Of a DNA stretch of 64,000 nt, positions 10,398 to 22,139 are shown piece by piece; positions within the stretch are counted from its first letter, which is position 1; every line of letters starts with the position of its first letter. The position numbers and the translations under genes were made by a program. The stretch lies in assembly GCA_051294375.1 (NCBI GenBank), contig CM119265.1, positions 28,426,260 to 28,490,259 on the forward strand. The letters run 5' to 3'. The DNA is from Paraspadella gotoi. Taxonomy: Eukaryota > Chaetognatha. Under the pieces are notes generated by a model. The model worked only from the letters and a program-made list of their open reading frames with translations. It made no database searches and was not told the DNA's origin.

Positions 10398-10558
10398 TTA
10401 CAAAGTATTCAGAAAAGACGTAAATTTTTAAAAGGTTTTCATATTTTTGTTTTTAAATTATCGCCTCAAAAGCTAAATACTTATTGCCTAAACTTTTAGT
10501 CCTAATTTAAAAAGTTAATAAACAAAGTAAACAAAAGATGAAACAGAAAAACAAAAAA

Positions 10559-10843
10559 ATGTTTCGATTTGTTTTCCTTTTCGTTCTTTCGTTCGTCGTG
10601 ATTGAGGCTTTGAATCCCGAAGAAATCAGGAAGAATCTTCGCAAACAATTTCAGGGTGAGTTTGACCCACTCTCTCTCTCTCCTCTCTCTCTCTCATCTC
10701 TCTCTCTCTCTTCTCTCTCTCTCTTTATTTTCTCTCTCCTTTTCTTTGTATCCTGGTCTTCCTTCCTCTCACTCACTCACTTACTTGATCTTTCTATTTA
10801 TATCTCTATCTATTTTTTTTTTCTCTCTCTCTCTCTCTCTCTT

Positions 10844-10886
<43 letters not shown>

Positions 10887-10959
10887 CTTCATCTTTTTTT
10901 TTCTCACTCACTTACTGGATCTTTTTCTATCTATATTTTTATCTATTTAATTTTTCTCT

Positions 10960-11039
<80 letters not shown>

Positions 11040-11119
11040 CTTTTTTTTTCTCACTCACTTACTGACTCTTTCTATCTATATCTTTATCTATTTAATTTTC
11101 TCTCTCTCTCTCTCCACTC

Positions 11120-11157
<38 letters not shown>

Positions 11158-11200
11158 CACTCACTTACTGACTCTTTCTATCCATATCTTTATCTATTTA

Positions 11201-11271
<71 letters not shown>

Positions 11272-14200
11272 CCTTCTCCTCTCTCTCTCAAAGAGATCCA
11301 AGACGAAGAAGAAGACGACACCGAGAAGTCTTTGGAAGATTTGATAAACGAACTTCGAAAATCCTTGGAGGATAAAGAAGAAGATTTTCTGCGCGAATAC
11401 AGAAAGTACAGCAAGAAATACAGTAAATACGACACCGACTTCGTCGTTAGAGATCATTTTCTTTATGAAAATGTAGGAGGAGAGGAGGAAGAAAAAGAGG
11501 AAGAGGAGGAGGAGGAAGAGCAAGAGGAGGAAGAGGAAGAGGAGGAAGAGGAAGATAAAGACGAGATTTTCCAGCTGCTGACTACTTTCCTAGACATCAA
11601 AGTATGTTCATTTCCTTATCGAGGCTACTTACCAAAAGGTTGTAGCGGTATATTCACACAGCCTGACCTATTTCCACATTGGACCAATCTTCATGGCTCA
11701 GCGTAGGAGCGCACTGTCCGAAATGACTTTATCACTTATGGCTGCTTTGGCCTAGCGTGACGGTACTGGAGCAACCGGTATCTAAGGCAGCCCGCTGTGG
11801 TACTTAATTTGAGTTTATTCTTTATGTCCTTGTATTTCAGTTTACTTAATTATCACAGCCAGCGGTCGCCATAATGCCACAATGCCATAATGATATGCAA
11901 TTAACATCGGAGGATTCCGGGTTCCGTTCCACCTTAAAACCTCACCGAGTCACCGTCTGCCACCGAGAATTTGTTTAAATTGTATTACAATAGCAATTAT
12001 AAACAATTCAATTATGAACATTATTTAAAAAAAAATTACGTTTTTTAATGTTCGCAGTAGGCTATATTTATACTTAGTACTATCATTATAAAAAAATTCA
12101 AAATTGGCTTTTCTTAATTTTGAATTCCTCGTCAAAAGTTGATAAAAGAAAATATAAATCATTTTTATAAATTTATAAATTTCGATCGAATGACAACAAC
12201 AAATGATTTTAAAAATCATTAATGAGAAACTCATAATATCTACAAGGCTGAACAAATTATCTATTTTTATATTATGATTTTTGATCAACTGAATGAAAAT
12301 ATTAAAAAAAAGTGTTATATTTTACCAACTTTTCATGACGAATCCAAATCTGCAAAAAAAAAAAAAAAAAAAATCATTTTGAAATTTTAACATTTATTGG
12401 ATTAGTACTACGTATAAATATAGCTTAATGCGTAAATTTTAAAATTTAATACATAAATCTTCATTAGTACAATGTTGTTCCTTTCTCACTTAAGGATTTG
12501 AATTAAAGTTATATTTAGAATTTTTACTACGCTTTAATAATCAAAGTAATTGAGACGATACAACCTCTGCGGTTATAAATTGATCTTTTTAGTCAACCCC
12601 ATGATGTAACCCTAGCTAAAGAGTGGGACACGAACGCCCTTTGCTGTACAATTTGCGTGACCCCAAAGATCCAGACCCCAAACTCATCGAATGGAACTTA
12701 TCTTTGGTCAGGACGAATCCATCGACAAAGGTTGGAAGGAGTTGGCTCAACCTTTTCTAGATTTTCTGACTAAATGGGGAGAAGAGCAAACAATGTTGAA
12801 GAAATATTATATTAGAGGTAAATTATGAACTGCTCTTATACGAGTGATCTTTTTATACAATTGAAACATACTTTGAAACGTTTTACCACTTCATTTATAT
12901 TGAAGCAAGGTGCTTTGGGTGAGAATAAACGAGACTGTGAGAGAGTCTTGATTGAAAGCTTGCAGGATCTGCTATGTCATTATCTTGTAAGAGTGATGGA
13001 GGCCCTTAAACCACCAAAGCCTGTCAAAGTCAGAGGCAAGATAGCTTATTTATTAGGCCGGAACAGGTTGAAAACTAGAAGTTCTCTCAAATAAATAATG
13101 ATAAAGTGACTGTTAAAGAATATGAAAATAAAAATAATTTTAAAAAATTATCTTATTAATAAGCGCACGGAAGCATTTAAAGATTATTTTATTACTATAT
13201 ATAGTTAAAATTTTTTTTTGAATTTTTCAATTTTTTTTAATGGATTCTGATAGAGCTTTAAAAGTTAGATAAAGGTTATTAATACAAATTTTAAAAAATT
13301 TTGTTGTTTTATTGATAAAAATTTTAAAAAACTGAAAAATTCAGCCAATGATGATGATGATGATGATTTTTTAACGTTTTTTCTTGTTTTTAACCAATTT
13401 TCTTGTCAAAATTTTAAAAAATTGTAGTACTAACTTTCATTTAACTTTTCAAGCTCTATAGGAATCCGTTCTTTAAAAAACTTACTTTTTTAAAAAAATT
13501 TTTTGTCATTTGTTATATATTAATAAATATTTAAAAAGCTTCAGTGCAACAACCCAATGAACTAATTCAAAAAGTTGCATTGAAAATCGATTTAGTAATA
13601 GAAGGAAAAAAGGAATTTTTTTTGAGAGAATTAAAAGTTATAAAAAGTGTTCAATTTTGGCCCGCCCTTATTATTTATGAAATGAATGGATAATTTTTTA
13701 ATATTGGTTGTACCAATTTCATAGCCATCCTCCGCTGTCACCTCACCAATCAGCATCAATTGTCAAGGCATTGCTAAATAGCCCAGGTCTTTCTAAATTA
13801 TTCTCGCAAGCGGCTTAAAATATAATCCAATGGTTATCATGTAGCAAACTATAACTAGTATCTAGTAACTAATTCCCCTCTTGTCCCCATCTCCTCCTCC
13901 TCCTCCTCCTCCTCCTCCTCCCCTTCCATCTCTTCCTCCTTCCTCTCCCCCTCCTCCTCCTCCTCCTCAGAGTTCTCCAATCTTCTCCAGTTTTCTCCAC
14001 CAGACGAACTCAAGAAATTGACTCTCAGAATTTTGAGAAAAACTAGAAAAGGAGTCACTGACTTTGCCGCCATCTTCCGCCAGTTCAGTGAGTCAAGTGA
14101 AAATAATTATACTGCGATGCAGAAATACAATCGTCGGAATATATTGTCAATTTTCTTCGTTTTTTACTGATGCGCCGTGGCAAACGCCGTGGCAAACGCT

Positions 14201-15366
14201 CTCTCTGTGCATATAATTTGCCTGAAGTTGGTTGCTCATTTGTTGAGACAGAAAAATACCTCGATTCTAAGGGACTGCTTGCGCCGCTTTCAGGAATTCT
14301 TAAAAAATATAAGGAATAAAAGAGTGTATGTCATAAAGACAAGTTTTTTATTTATATAATATCATGTCATGTCTTATCATGTGATCACGTGAAAATAAAG
14401 TCACTGCGGCGCAACACATTGGAATTGCCCTTATTGTTAGTTAGAAATGTAGCCTTCAGTCGTGACCCGATGGGTTATTGAGTAATACCATCAGCTCATG
14501 ACCATTAGGTACTGGGATAGATCCCCAATGATACCTACCCTGTGGGAGCGTGGAAAACCCTCAATCCTGGATCCAACAGCAGGACCCATTCCATGGCTGC
14601 TAGAGGGGGTTAAAGAAGTTGCAGATAGCGCTCTTCAACCCACTCAGCTCCTTATCAATAGGAAATCCATGGTCGGTCGGTAGGTTGGTATGTCTGTCCA
14701 TCGGTCTGTCCCATTTACATTTTAAATTGGGTAAAGCTTTATCAACTCAGTATTTATTAAATAGAAAAGTGAGTTGCAGAGGATTTTTCGTGTGCATAAG
14801 TGCATCATGCAGTTAAGAGATCACCGGAAAAAAAATCGATTACACGACCTAAAATACAATGTGGCATAATTAATTAAGTACGGAATCATTTTAGTTGATA
14901 CTCAGCCGACTGATAATATATTATTAGATGCTTCTTGTGCATATGTTTTATATTAAATGCGTCCAGCCTCTTCGGAGGAGTGGGTTCGAAGTCGGGTGTC
15001 GAATATACACGGGATAACAAAATCACTGCGTCGCAACACAACATTTGAATTTCCCTTCTTGTTCTTATTAATCCTTCATATTTGATGAGCCCAAACCCCG
15101 CCTCACATTTGGCCCTTCATCTCCCTTTTCCCTTTCCTCCTCTTCTCCTCTGCCTCCTATTCCCTCCTATTCCCCTCCACCCCCTTCTTCCCCCAGACCC
15201 CCCAAACGACGAGAGCCACCTCGGACTCTTTCGTCGCCTCTTTCTCGCCCTCTCTTCCTTTGGCGGCGAGATCAAAGGAATCGTTTCCATAGCCGACGAT
15301 TACTTCGTTGTCTACAACAACAACATCCACGAGGAATTGATGGAGCATATTGAGGATAGGTGAGGA

Positions 15367-15401
<35 letters not shown>

Positions 15402-15812
15402 TATTCATTCAATAAATCTAATGAATCAAACCAATATGAAGCAATTAATCAAATAATATATTAATCAATCTATTTGACAAATTATCAAATTATCAATCAA
15501 TCAATCAATCAATCAATCAATTTCAAGAGGCAATAAATACATTTTTCGTTCAATTTATTGTTGCGCATCAATTTGATAAAGAATTAATGACTTAAAAAAT
15601 ATTTTAAATCGTTCCCTAAATTATGATTTCAAAACGCATTTACGCATGTATGTTTTTCACAATCTCATTTTATCGATTTTTAAATAGTATAATGTAAGCC
15701 TCACATTAAAATAAGGTTGGACAATTTGATCCAAAATTTGGAAGCGATGGACTCCTTGCTCGTCAGAGTTTTGCTGCAAAAAGTGCTGCAAGTTTACGCC
15801 GATGCAATTTGA
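10559..15812 (+). CDS. Secreted helical protein, paralogue 3, with added Glu-rich segment
   Basis: Six exons: 10559-10655, 11294-11601, 12712-12817, 13971-14087, 15197-15359, 15716-15812, total 888 nt, 295 residues, phases 1,0,1,1,2. The start at MFRFV is chosen over the in-frame ATG at 10538 because it aligns with MSRFV and MARFV; residues 1-18 are a signal peptide. Exon 4 keeps the family length of 117 nt; exon 5 is 9 nt shorter and exon 3 is 6 nt shorter. Exon 2 has grown from 38 to 308 nt and adds a helix (SLEDLINELRKSLEDKEEDF) plus a long Glu tract, giving a very acidic middle. Introns 1, 3 and 4 carry a pyrimidine minisatellite, repeat R1 and a SINE-like copy. An alternative is that 11294-11422 stands in for both exons 2 and 3, with a phase-1 end at TACA; the phase-0 donor GTATGT at 11602 fits better. 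Confidence 0.7.
10671..11292 (+). repeat. Pyrimidine minisatellite, intron 1 of paralogue 3
   Basis: Long (TC)n runs alternate four times with a block CTCACTCACTTACTG then CTTTCTATCTATATC (near 10769, 10902, 11050, 11158). The period is roughly 110-150 bp. It fills nearly the whole 638-bp intron with polypyrimidine and many potential branch or acceptor tracts. Confidence 0.85.
12985..13690 (+). repeat. Dispersed repeat R1, copy 2, intron 3 of paralogue 3
   Basis: The uninterrupted copy of the repeat seen inverted at 1195-2740. It runs from GGAGGCCCTTAAACCACC to GTTCAATTTTGGCCCGCC and has an internal (GAT)n at 13348-13366. The short open frame at 12825-13094 reads into this repeat and is not a gene. 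Confidence 0.8.
14456..14690 (+). repeat. SINE-like repeat S, copy 1, intron 4 of paralogue 3
   Basis: About 235 bp matched, in inverse orientation, by 19738-20060. It holds ATGACCATTAGGTACTGGGA then TAGATCCCCAATG, CTACCCTGTGGGAGCGTG and CCATGGCTGCTAGAGGGGG. The segment GGGATAGATCCC resembles a Pol III B box. Only one such unit is present here. Confidence 0.75.
15366..15525 (+). repeat. (CAAT)n tracts, intron 5 of paralogue 3
   Basis: Two blocks of AATCAATC repeats. The same tetranucleotide sits in intron 5 of paralogue 1 (6880-7090), the same relative place in the gene, so it may predate the duplication. Confidence 0.85.
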
Positions 15813-16572
15813 TTCTACTCAACTGGATAGATATACTTCCTCAGGCCGCTAATGCTGCAAAAAAATTAGCTTGATTTTTTTTATCGCCCAATTTGTAATT
15901 TCTACATAGAATACATACGAGCATTTTATTTTAACTCTTGAAATTTAAAGTTTTTATTGTTTTTAAAAAATATATATATATTTTACTTTGCCCTGTTAAA
16001 AACATGTAATCATAGAGTCGAAATATTGCTGTTTTATTTTAACAAAAAATTCCTTTTGTAAACAATAAAACAAATTGTTTTCTCTAAATTTCAAACACAA
16101 CGAAATACAAAGTTAGAAATTAAATATCAAAGTTTACATTAATTTCCGGGAAGGAACATAAATGGGGCGCTTTAAGAAAATGGCGCCCACAAAATCACTA
16201 AATCACACATTGACGCCAAAACAAAGAAAGTAAAAACTTTTTTTGGATGAAAAAACGAATAAAACGTCTAGAAAACGAAAGGGATTGTGGTTAAACTTAA
16301 TTCAAGCTTTGACCAACGAAGGCGTGAGAAGAAAAATACGAAAACACAAGTGAATCTTTTCGTTTTCCGTGAAAAATCAACAAAAAGTGAAGAAAACGGC
16401 GGAAAGGGAAGCGGGCGGCCGCGGCGGCGTGCGGCTGCGGCGGCGGGTGGCGGCGGTGGCGGGAAAGTTTAAAAGGAAAGGAACGAAAGAATTAAATGAT
16501 TAAAAAAATCCTCTTGCATTTTTTTGTCTAAAAAAGAACCGAGGCAATTTTAAAGAAAGAAAACTTTGAAAA

Positions 16573-16857
16573 ATGTTGATTTATTTTCTTGTATTACATG
16601 TCACTTTGTTAACGAGGTTCTTCGACTGTCGCGTGATTAAAATAAAACCCCATCATGGCGACAATTTAGGTTCGAGACAAAAAAGGTAACGAAGCTATTT
16701 TGAATATCATATCGATCACGATGACTAATGTAACTAATGTCGACTTGGTTTCCAGACAAACTCCAGACTTTCACGGACCTGGATATCAGATGGGAGTCGC
16801 TTATCCTCAGACCATGTCATTCACTGGAACGGATAATGAAGTGATTCTATATTTGGG

Positions 16858-16889
<32 letters not shown>

Positions 16890-18899
16890 TTCTAAATCAA
16901 TCGATATAATAATTGAGGAATTCATCAATTAAATAAACTTATATATCAATTCATTAGTATGTTTTTATGAAGGTCTAAAACTAAGACTTTATATCTGTGA
17001 TTTTTTTCATTAAAACTAAGAAAACTTTTCTAATCTCGAATATCAATTCATCTATTAATTCGTCAGTTACTTCAGGGGCCAATTAATGAATCAATAAGTT
17101 AGCTAATGAGGCAATCAATCAATAAATCAATCATTATGTAATATTATGAATTATTAAATCAATAAATCAATCAACCCATCAATCACTAAATCCGTTAATC
17201 AACCGCCCTCTCTCCCACAGGGTCACAAAATGCACGTTCACTATCACCGTCACAACATGATGAATCACTTGGCCAATTCTCACCAACTTCACCGGGATCA
17301 CGTGAAACACGTAGTCGACCATCACCTCCACGATCACGTGCATCACAATCACTTCAACTTTCAGACGCAACATCATCTTCCTCAGCATTCAGTTCTTCAC
17401 AGGTGTGATCATTTGAAAATGTGAATGAGGGAAATATTTTCTTCTTTTGCTACTTTGCCTTCTTCTCTCTCTCTNNNNNNNNNNCTCTCTCTCCAGATTT
17501 CACTACGACCACCACTCAGCTCATCATCAAGCGAATATGAACAACAAACTATTTTATAGACCCCAAGTCAGTAACGCTTACGCCTTTGTCAAAGATCATC
17601 ATCATCATCACAAGTAAGAACTCATTTAAGTGTTTGTATTGTCTTAATATTAATTCCCTTTCATAGACGAATCATTCAATCAATCAATCAATCAATCAAT
17701 AAATGAATTAATTAATCAACCAATTAATCTATAAATCTATAAATCCCAAAATGTAAACCAATCAATCAATAACTGAATTAGCTAAGTCATCTTACAATCA
17801 TTTCCTCAAATAACTAATTAATAAATCAATTAAGCAAATAACCATTCTAATCAATCAAACAATCAATCTTTGGACCTCAGGCACAAGAGAAACAAGTACC
17901 ACCACAATTATCCATCCGAAGAAGTCGTTGATCATGAATACAGAGATCACGGATCGAGGGGACATTTGAGATTGCAGGTTTCACGGTTTCACTTGTTGTA
18001 CTTGTATTGTATCATAAAAGTTAATGTTTATATGTAAAAACAATTTATTATTAATTTCTCAATTATTACATTAGGGCCATATTTATTACTATTACTTACC
18101 TAATAAAATGTCAAAAATGTAAAAATGTTTTTTTATATAAAAGTATAAGCCACTGAGAAAATTTAAAAATAAAAAAATATATATATACTTATTTACATAC
18201 AAAAAATGTTTGTGATTCACTATTTGAATTTGGATTTTATTTTTTTTTTTTTGAAATTTTCACAACGCTTAACATTACATTACGCCTTATCATTACCAAC
18301 TGACGAAACTTACCATTAACTTACCTCACCCCGCCCACAGCCTGGACAAAACGCTGCGACGTCTCTCTCGATGCCTGATCGGTCAGGCGGCAGTCAAAGC
18401 CATCGACTGTTCGATCCCACGATAGAAGCTCAATCAGGCGCTCAATCTCAATCAAGAATAGACGCCTGGCAACCTTTGCAGAATAATCAGGCGATGCAGT
18501 CTCACGCCGGGATGCAATACCCTTCGCCCATGCAACCAGGGATGGAATATGGGATGCAATCTATGATGCAATCGGGGATCCAATCTGACATGCAAGCAGG
18601 GATGCAAGCAGGGATGCAAGCAAGGATACCATCTGACATACAATCAGGGATGCAAGCAGGGATGCAATCTGACTTACAATCAGGGATGCAAGCAGGGATG
18701 CAAGCAGGGATACCATCTGACATACAATCAGGGATGCAAGCAGGGATACAATCTGACTTACAATCAGGGATGCAAGCAGGGATGCAATCTGACATACAAT
18801 CTGGGATGCAAGGCGTCCCTTCCTATCTTCCTTCGTCCCAAACAGTCGATCTCAATTCTTTTCGACTTTCAAATGATTTCCACCCCGCTGCATCGATCA

Positions 18900-18935
<36 letters not shown>

Positions 18936-19465
18936 GCGGTAGCGCCGATCCGACCATCTCTCGATCTCTCCGCCATACGAACGATGCCGGTGAGGCTGCG
19001 GCGCTATCAGACGGCGCCGTAGATTGGACGTCTTTCGATGCGCCGTCAGAAGCAGACGCCTTGACCGACAAACGACCGACGTCTCTTCGCCGCATGGAGA
19101 AACTTCGCTACGGAGACGACGTCGGGCAAAATGTTCGTGAAGGACTGACCGACATCGAACCGACGCAGCTGTTGACGAGATCGGGACTTTATGAAGGGAG
19201 GCAGCGGATGCAGGAGATGCAGCAGCCGTCGAGATTCGGGCTGCAGATGACGTCGCTGCAAGGAAGAAATTTGCAAAATTGGGGGAGTCCGATGCAGGGA
19301 GGAATCGAAATGCAAAGGATGCAAGAGATGCAGCCGATTCAGCAGGGAAATGCGATGCAGGGGCTGCAGAGAATTCAAGGGATGCAGCAGGGAAATGCGA
19401 TGCAGGGGCTGCAGGGAATGCAGGGGATGCAGCAGGGAAATGCGATGCATAGAAGATTCTTTTAA
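16573..19465 (+). CDS. Secreted His-rich / Met-Gln-repeat protein
   Basis: Six exons: 16573-16685, 16756-16840, 17221-17402, 17497-17613, 17881-17977, 18341-19465, total 1719 nt, 572 residues; phases 2,0,2,2,0 all agree. Residues 1-20 (MLIYFLVLHV...) look like a signal peptide. RQKR, formed across the first splice, is a furin-type site. Exons 3-5 encode a region very rich in His (HHLHDHVHHNH, DHHHHHK), a plausible metal-binding segment. The last exon has about 18 near repeats of GMQAGMQ/SDIQSG, then a run of about 12 Gly, an acidic/basic linker, and a tail of MQGLQGMQQGNA repeats. No known domain. The composition recalls structural, adhesive or mineral-binding secreted proteins; that is inference. 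A polyadenylation signal follows at 19507. An N gap (17475-17484) lies in intron 3. Confidence 0.85.
16853..17190 (+). repeat. (CAAT)n-rich intron 2 of the His-rich gene
   Basis: Scattered AATC tetranucleotide runs. Related runs fill intron 4 (17676-17870). No exon is hidden here that I can see. Confidence 0.8.
18555..18815 (+). repeat. Coding minisatellite (GGGATGCAA units)
   Basis: Within the last exon of the His-rich gene, GGGATGCAAGCA and GGGATGCAATCTGAC units alternate in frame, giving GMQAGMQSDIQSG-type peptide repeats. Higher-order copies of about 60 bp are visible, so array length probably varies between alleles. Confidence 0.9.
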
Positions 19466-19506
19466 AAAGCGAGATGTGTTTAGGAATTGTCATTGTTGAT
19501 ATTTGT

Positions 19507-19512
19507 AATAAA
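19507..19512 (+). promoter_or_regulatory. Polyadenylation signal of the His-rich gene
   Basis: AATAAA 42 nt after the stop codon, giving a short 3' UTR like that of paralogue 2. Confidence 0.65.
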
Positions 19513-19737
19513 TACTTTTCATGCTTTTCAGTTTGGGTAATTTATCTAAAAATACTAAAAAAGGCTTTTCCAAGTGGATGCTGTACATGAATTTAGTGAT
19601 AAAGATTGACTGGCGTTTACAGTTATTATGCTGGGAGACAGTTGAAAAAGATGTTTTAATCGGGCTGATATTTAACAAATTGCGCCATTACGGGGCTGTT
19701 TTAAGGAACAATCCCACAATCAAAATGTGGATAGGGG

Positions 19738-20060
19738 GGTAAGTGGGTTGAGGATCTTCTATGCCCCCTGAGCAGCCATGGAACGGATCCTGAGCTAGGA
19801 TCCAGGCTTGGGGGTTTTCTAGGTCCCCAAGGCGGGTTACAGCCGTCCTCACGGTTCCCGCAGGGTAGGTAGCATTGGGGATCGATCCGGGTACAATCGG
19901 GGATCGATCTCGGTACAATTGGGGATCGATCTCGGTACAATTGGGTATCGATCTCGGTACAATTGGGGATCGATCTCGGTACAATTGGGAATCGATCCCG
20001 GTACGGCGGTACCTAATGGCCATTAGCTGATGGTATTATTCAATGAGCCAAAGGTATCTT
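19738..20060 (-). repeat. SINE-like repeat S, copy 2, with expanded B-box-like units
   Basis: Reverse complement of the repeat at 14456-14690, with CAGCCATGGAACGGATCC, GCAGGGTAGGTAGCATTGGG and GGTACCTAATGGCCATTAGC. Between these lie about six tandem copies of a ~22-bp unit GGGGATCGATCTCGGTACAA (19875-20005) where copy 1 has one. On the minus strand each unit contains GATCGATCC, a fit to the Pol III B-box pattern. Confidence 0.75.
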
Positions 20061-21800
20061 GCTGGGGTGGGGTGAATTTAGGCAATTCCCGACTACAAAT
20101 ACAAGGGAAATTCTATTTAAATTGTGATTGTTTTACAAAAATAAAATATATATAATTTATATAATAACAAAATATTTGTGCGGATTTTGGGGATTTCTTA
20201 AAACTATACTAGATATACCAATCGTATTTCAATTGAGCTAAACTAATAGTCATAAAAGAAATTCAATAGTACTAAAATTGTGTTTAAACATAAAATTATA
20301 TTGTTAAATAAATTTTTATTCACACATGACGAATAAGATAACAGACTCAGAGAGTAAAAAACAAAAAGTGCCATCTCTGAATCCTATAAAATCTTATAAT
20401 CTTATATCCTATAAAATGGAAAACTTAATGCGGTAGGTCTGCAAAATAAGATCAAAGAAGGATTTTCTTCAAAAGCTAATTTAAAAGAAGTCAATCTAGC
20501 TGCGTCAATCCTCTCTTTTCTCTCACTATCATTTGCTATCTCATTGTCTCTCTCCTTCTCTTTGTTCAATACAAAACGATACTAAAAATTTGTAAACTAT
20601 ATTTAAATATATCAACAAAATTTAACAATTCAAAAGATGCGGTTTAAAAAAATTTCACCAAAAGAAACAAAATTGCAAACAGAGATTTAAAAAGCGGAGA
20701 ACTGTTTCTGTTTTTTAAAAAAAAATTACAAAAATTGTTAAGAAAAGTTAAGAAACTGGATCTTTATCGCAAAACTCTGAGGCACTATCCACATTGCTCC
20801 GTCTTCGTCTCGTCGCGGCGAGAATAGAACAATAGAGAAGAAAAAGAGAAAATGAACTAAAACTCGCCGTGGCGATGGAACAAATGAACCTCATGGAGAA
20901 AAAACTGAACTTCTTCTCTGATAGAGAAGAAAACTGGAAAATGACCTCGACTTTTTGTAGTTTGGGAATTGGAATGGTATATTAGGACTAAGCTCTGACG
21001 AAAAAAGTCAGAGGTTTTTTAATATATTCTTTGACCGGCCAATGTAGATTGATGGCAATATTGCTATTGTTAAGTTTCAAAAAAATCCGACCATAAATAT
21101 AGAAAATATTAACCAAAATCTTCGGAAAATCCACCCCTTCTTTGGAAGATTTTCGCCATATAAGATTTTTCCGAATCTGACTCCCGGTTGAAAACTCTTA
21201 GAATTCCGATCGTGAGCTCCTCTTTTACTTTTACTTTAAATAAAAATTTCACCAAAATGGACTAATTCACTTTACCATGATCGTATCATATTAAAATAAC
21301 CAAATAAAATGTGAAGAAAAATTTTGAGAGCCCTTCAGACATATTTCTATCGGATTCCTGAATTTGAAGTTTATTGTAAAATGACAACATACCTTAAATG
21401 CGTTGACATTGTATTGAAGTTGAGAAATCCCTTTATTTTATATATAAAAATTCGTCAAAAATATTTTCCCGAGCTGACCAGTCTATTTGAACTTGATGGT
21501 TTGATGTCAAAATGATGGTTAATTGTCAAGAGAAAAAAAATGCGAGCCCTTGAGATGTAACAGGATCGGAATCGAGTGTTTTTACATCTGATTTTTACCT
21601 GAATTTTTCCTAGGGGCGTTGACATTATTTGGTAGTCAGATTTTAATGAATATCTCCATTGAAAAAGTCTTCCTCGATTTCTAAGAACGACTTTGATAAA
21701 TCATCAAAAAGAAGATGAATAAAGAAAAAAAAAAGATCATAAGGAATATTAACCAAAGAAACTGTCTTTCCATCTGACATAATTCAACAGGCAATGTCCT
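20061..21800. other. AT-rich intergenic DNA, no gene seen
   Basis: No ORF over 65 codons and no repeat shared with the rest of the window. A short stretch at 20790-20960 is less AT-rich (GAAAAGGAGAA-like purine runs) but gives no convincing protein. Confidence 0.5.
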
Positions 21801-21827
21801 TGCAATTACCAAGGATGCAGCCAGACA

Positions 21828-22136
21828 ATGGTCGTTCAAGGTTGCCAAAAAATAGAGACATTCATCAGAGAACATAATCGAAAACTACACGAAAAGCTCT
21901 TTAATAAGAATTCAAAAATTAAAATAATGAGTTATATCAAAATATCATCGGTAGAAAATGCCGGAACGAACTTATTTTATTGTTCAATCTGTCCTTTGCC
22001 AGCAGCAAAAATACTTCATTGCTTGCTTATCTCAGATTTTAAAAGTCACGCAAGACATCACTTAGCCATGGATGAATTAATCAATGACAGCAATCCCATC
22101 GTGTGCAGTAGAGCGTTCAAATATAACAAAATATAA
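21828..22136 (+). CDS. Hypothetical ORF with a possible C-x2-C / HH finger
   Basis: A 102-codon open frame, beginning with an ATG, with YCSICP and later SHARHHL, which could be the two halves of a zinc-finger-like unit. There are no clear splice sites, no relative in the window and AT-rich codon use. It may be a decayed transposase or finger-protein exon, or chance. Treat as unproven. Confidence 0.25.
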   Translation: MVVQGCQKIETFIREHNRKLHEKLFNKNSKIKIMSYIKISSVENAGTNLFYCSICPLPAAKILHCLLISDFKSHARHHLAMDELINDSNPIVCSRAFKYNKI

Positions 22137-22139
22137 GAT

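Noticed and set aside
10538-11171. Ser/Leu-rich frames of over 170 codons
   Set aside because: Exon 1 of paralogue 3 read through its donor into the pyrimidine intron.
16635-16690. ATGGCGACAATTTAG as a start for the His-rich gene
   Set aside because: Stops after four codons; the ATG at 16573 gives a signal peptide and the correct splice phase.
18897-19493. 198-codon minus-strand frame opposite the His-rich gene
   Set aside because: Antisense shadow of the repetitive last exon; no independent support.
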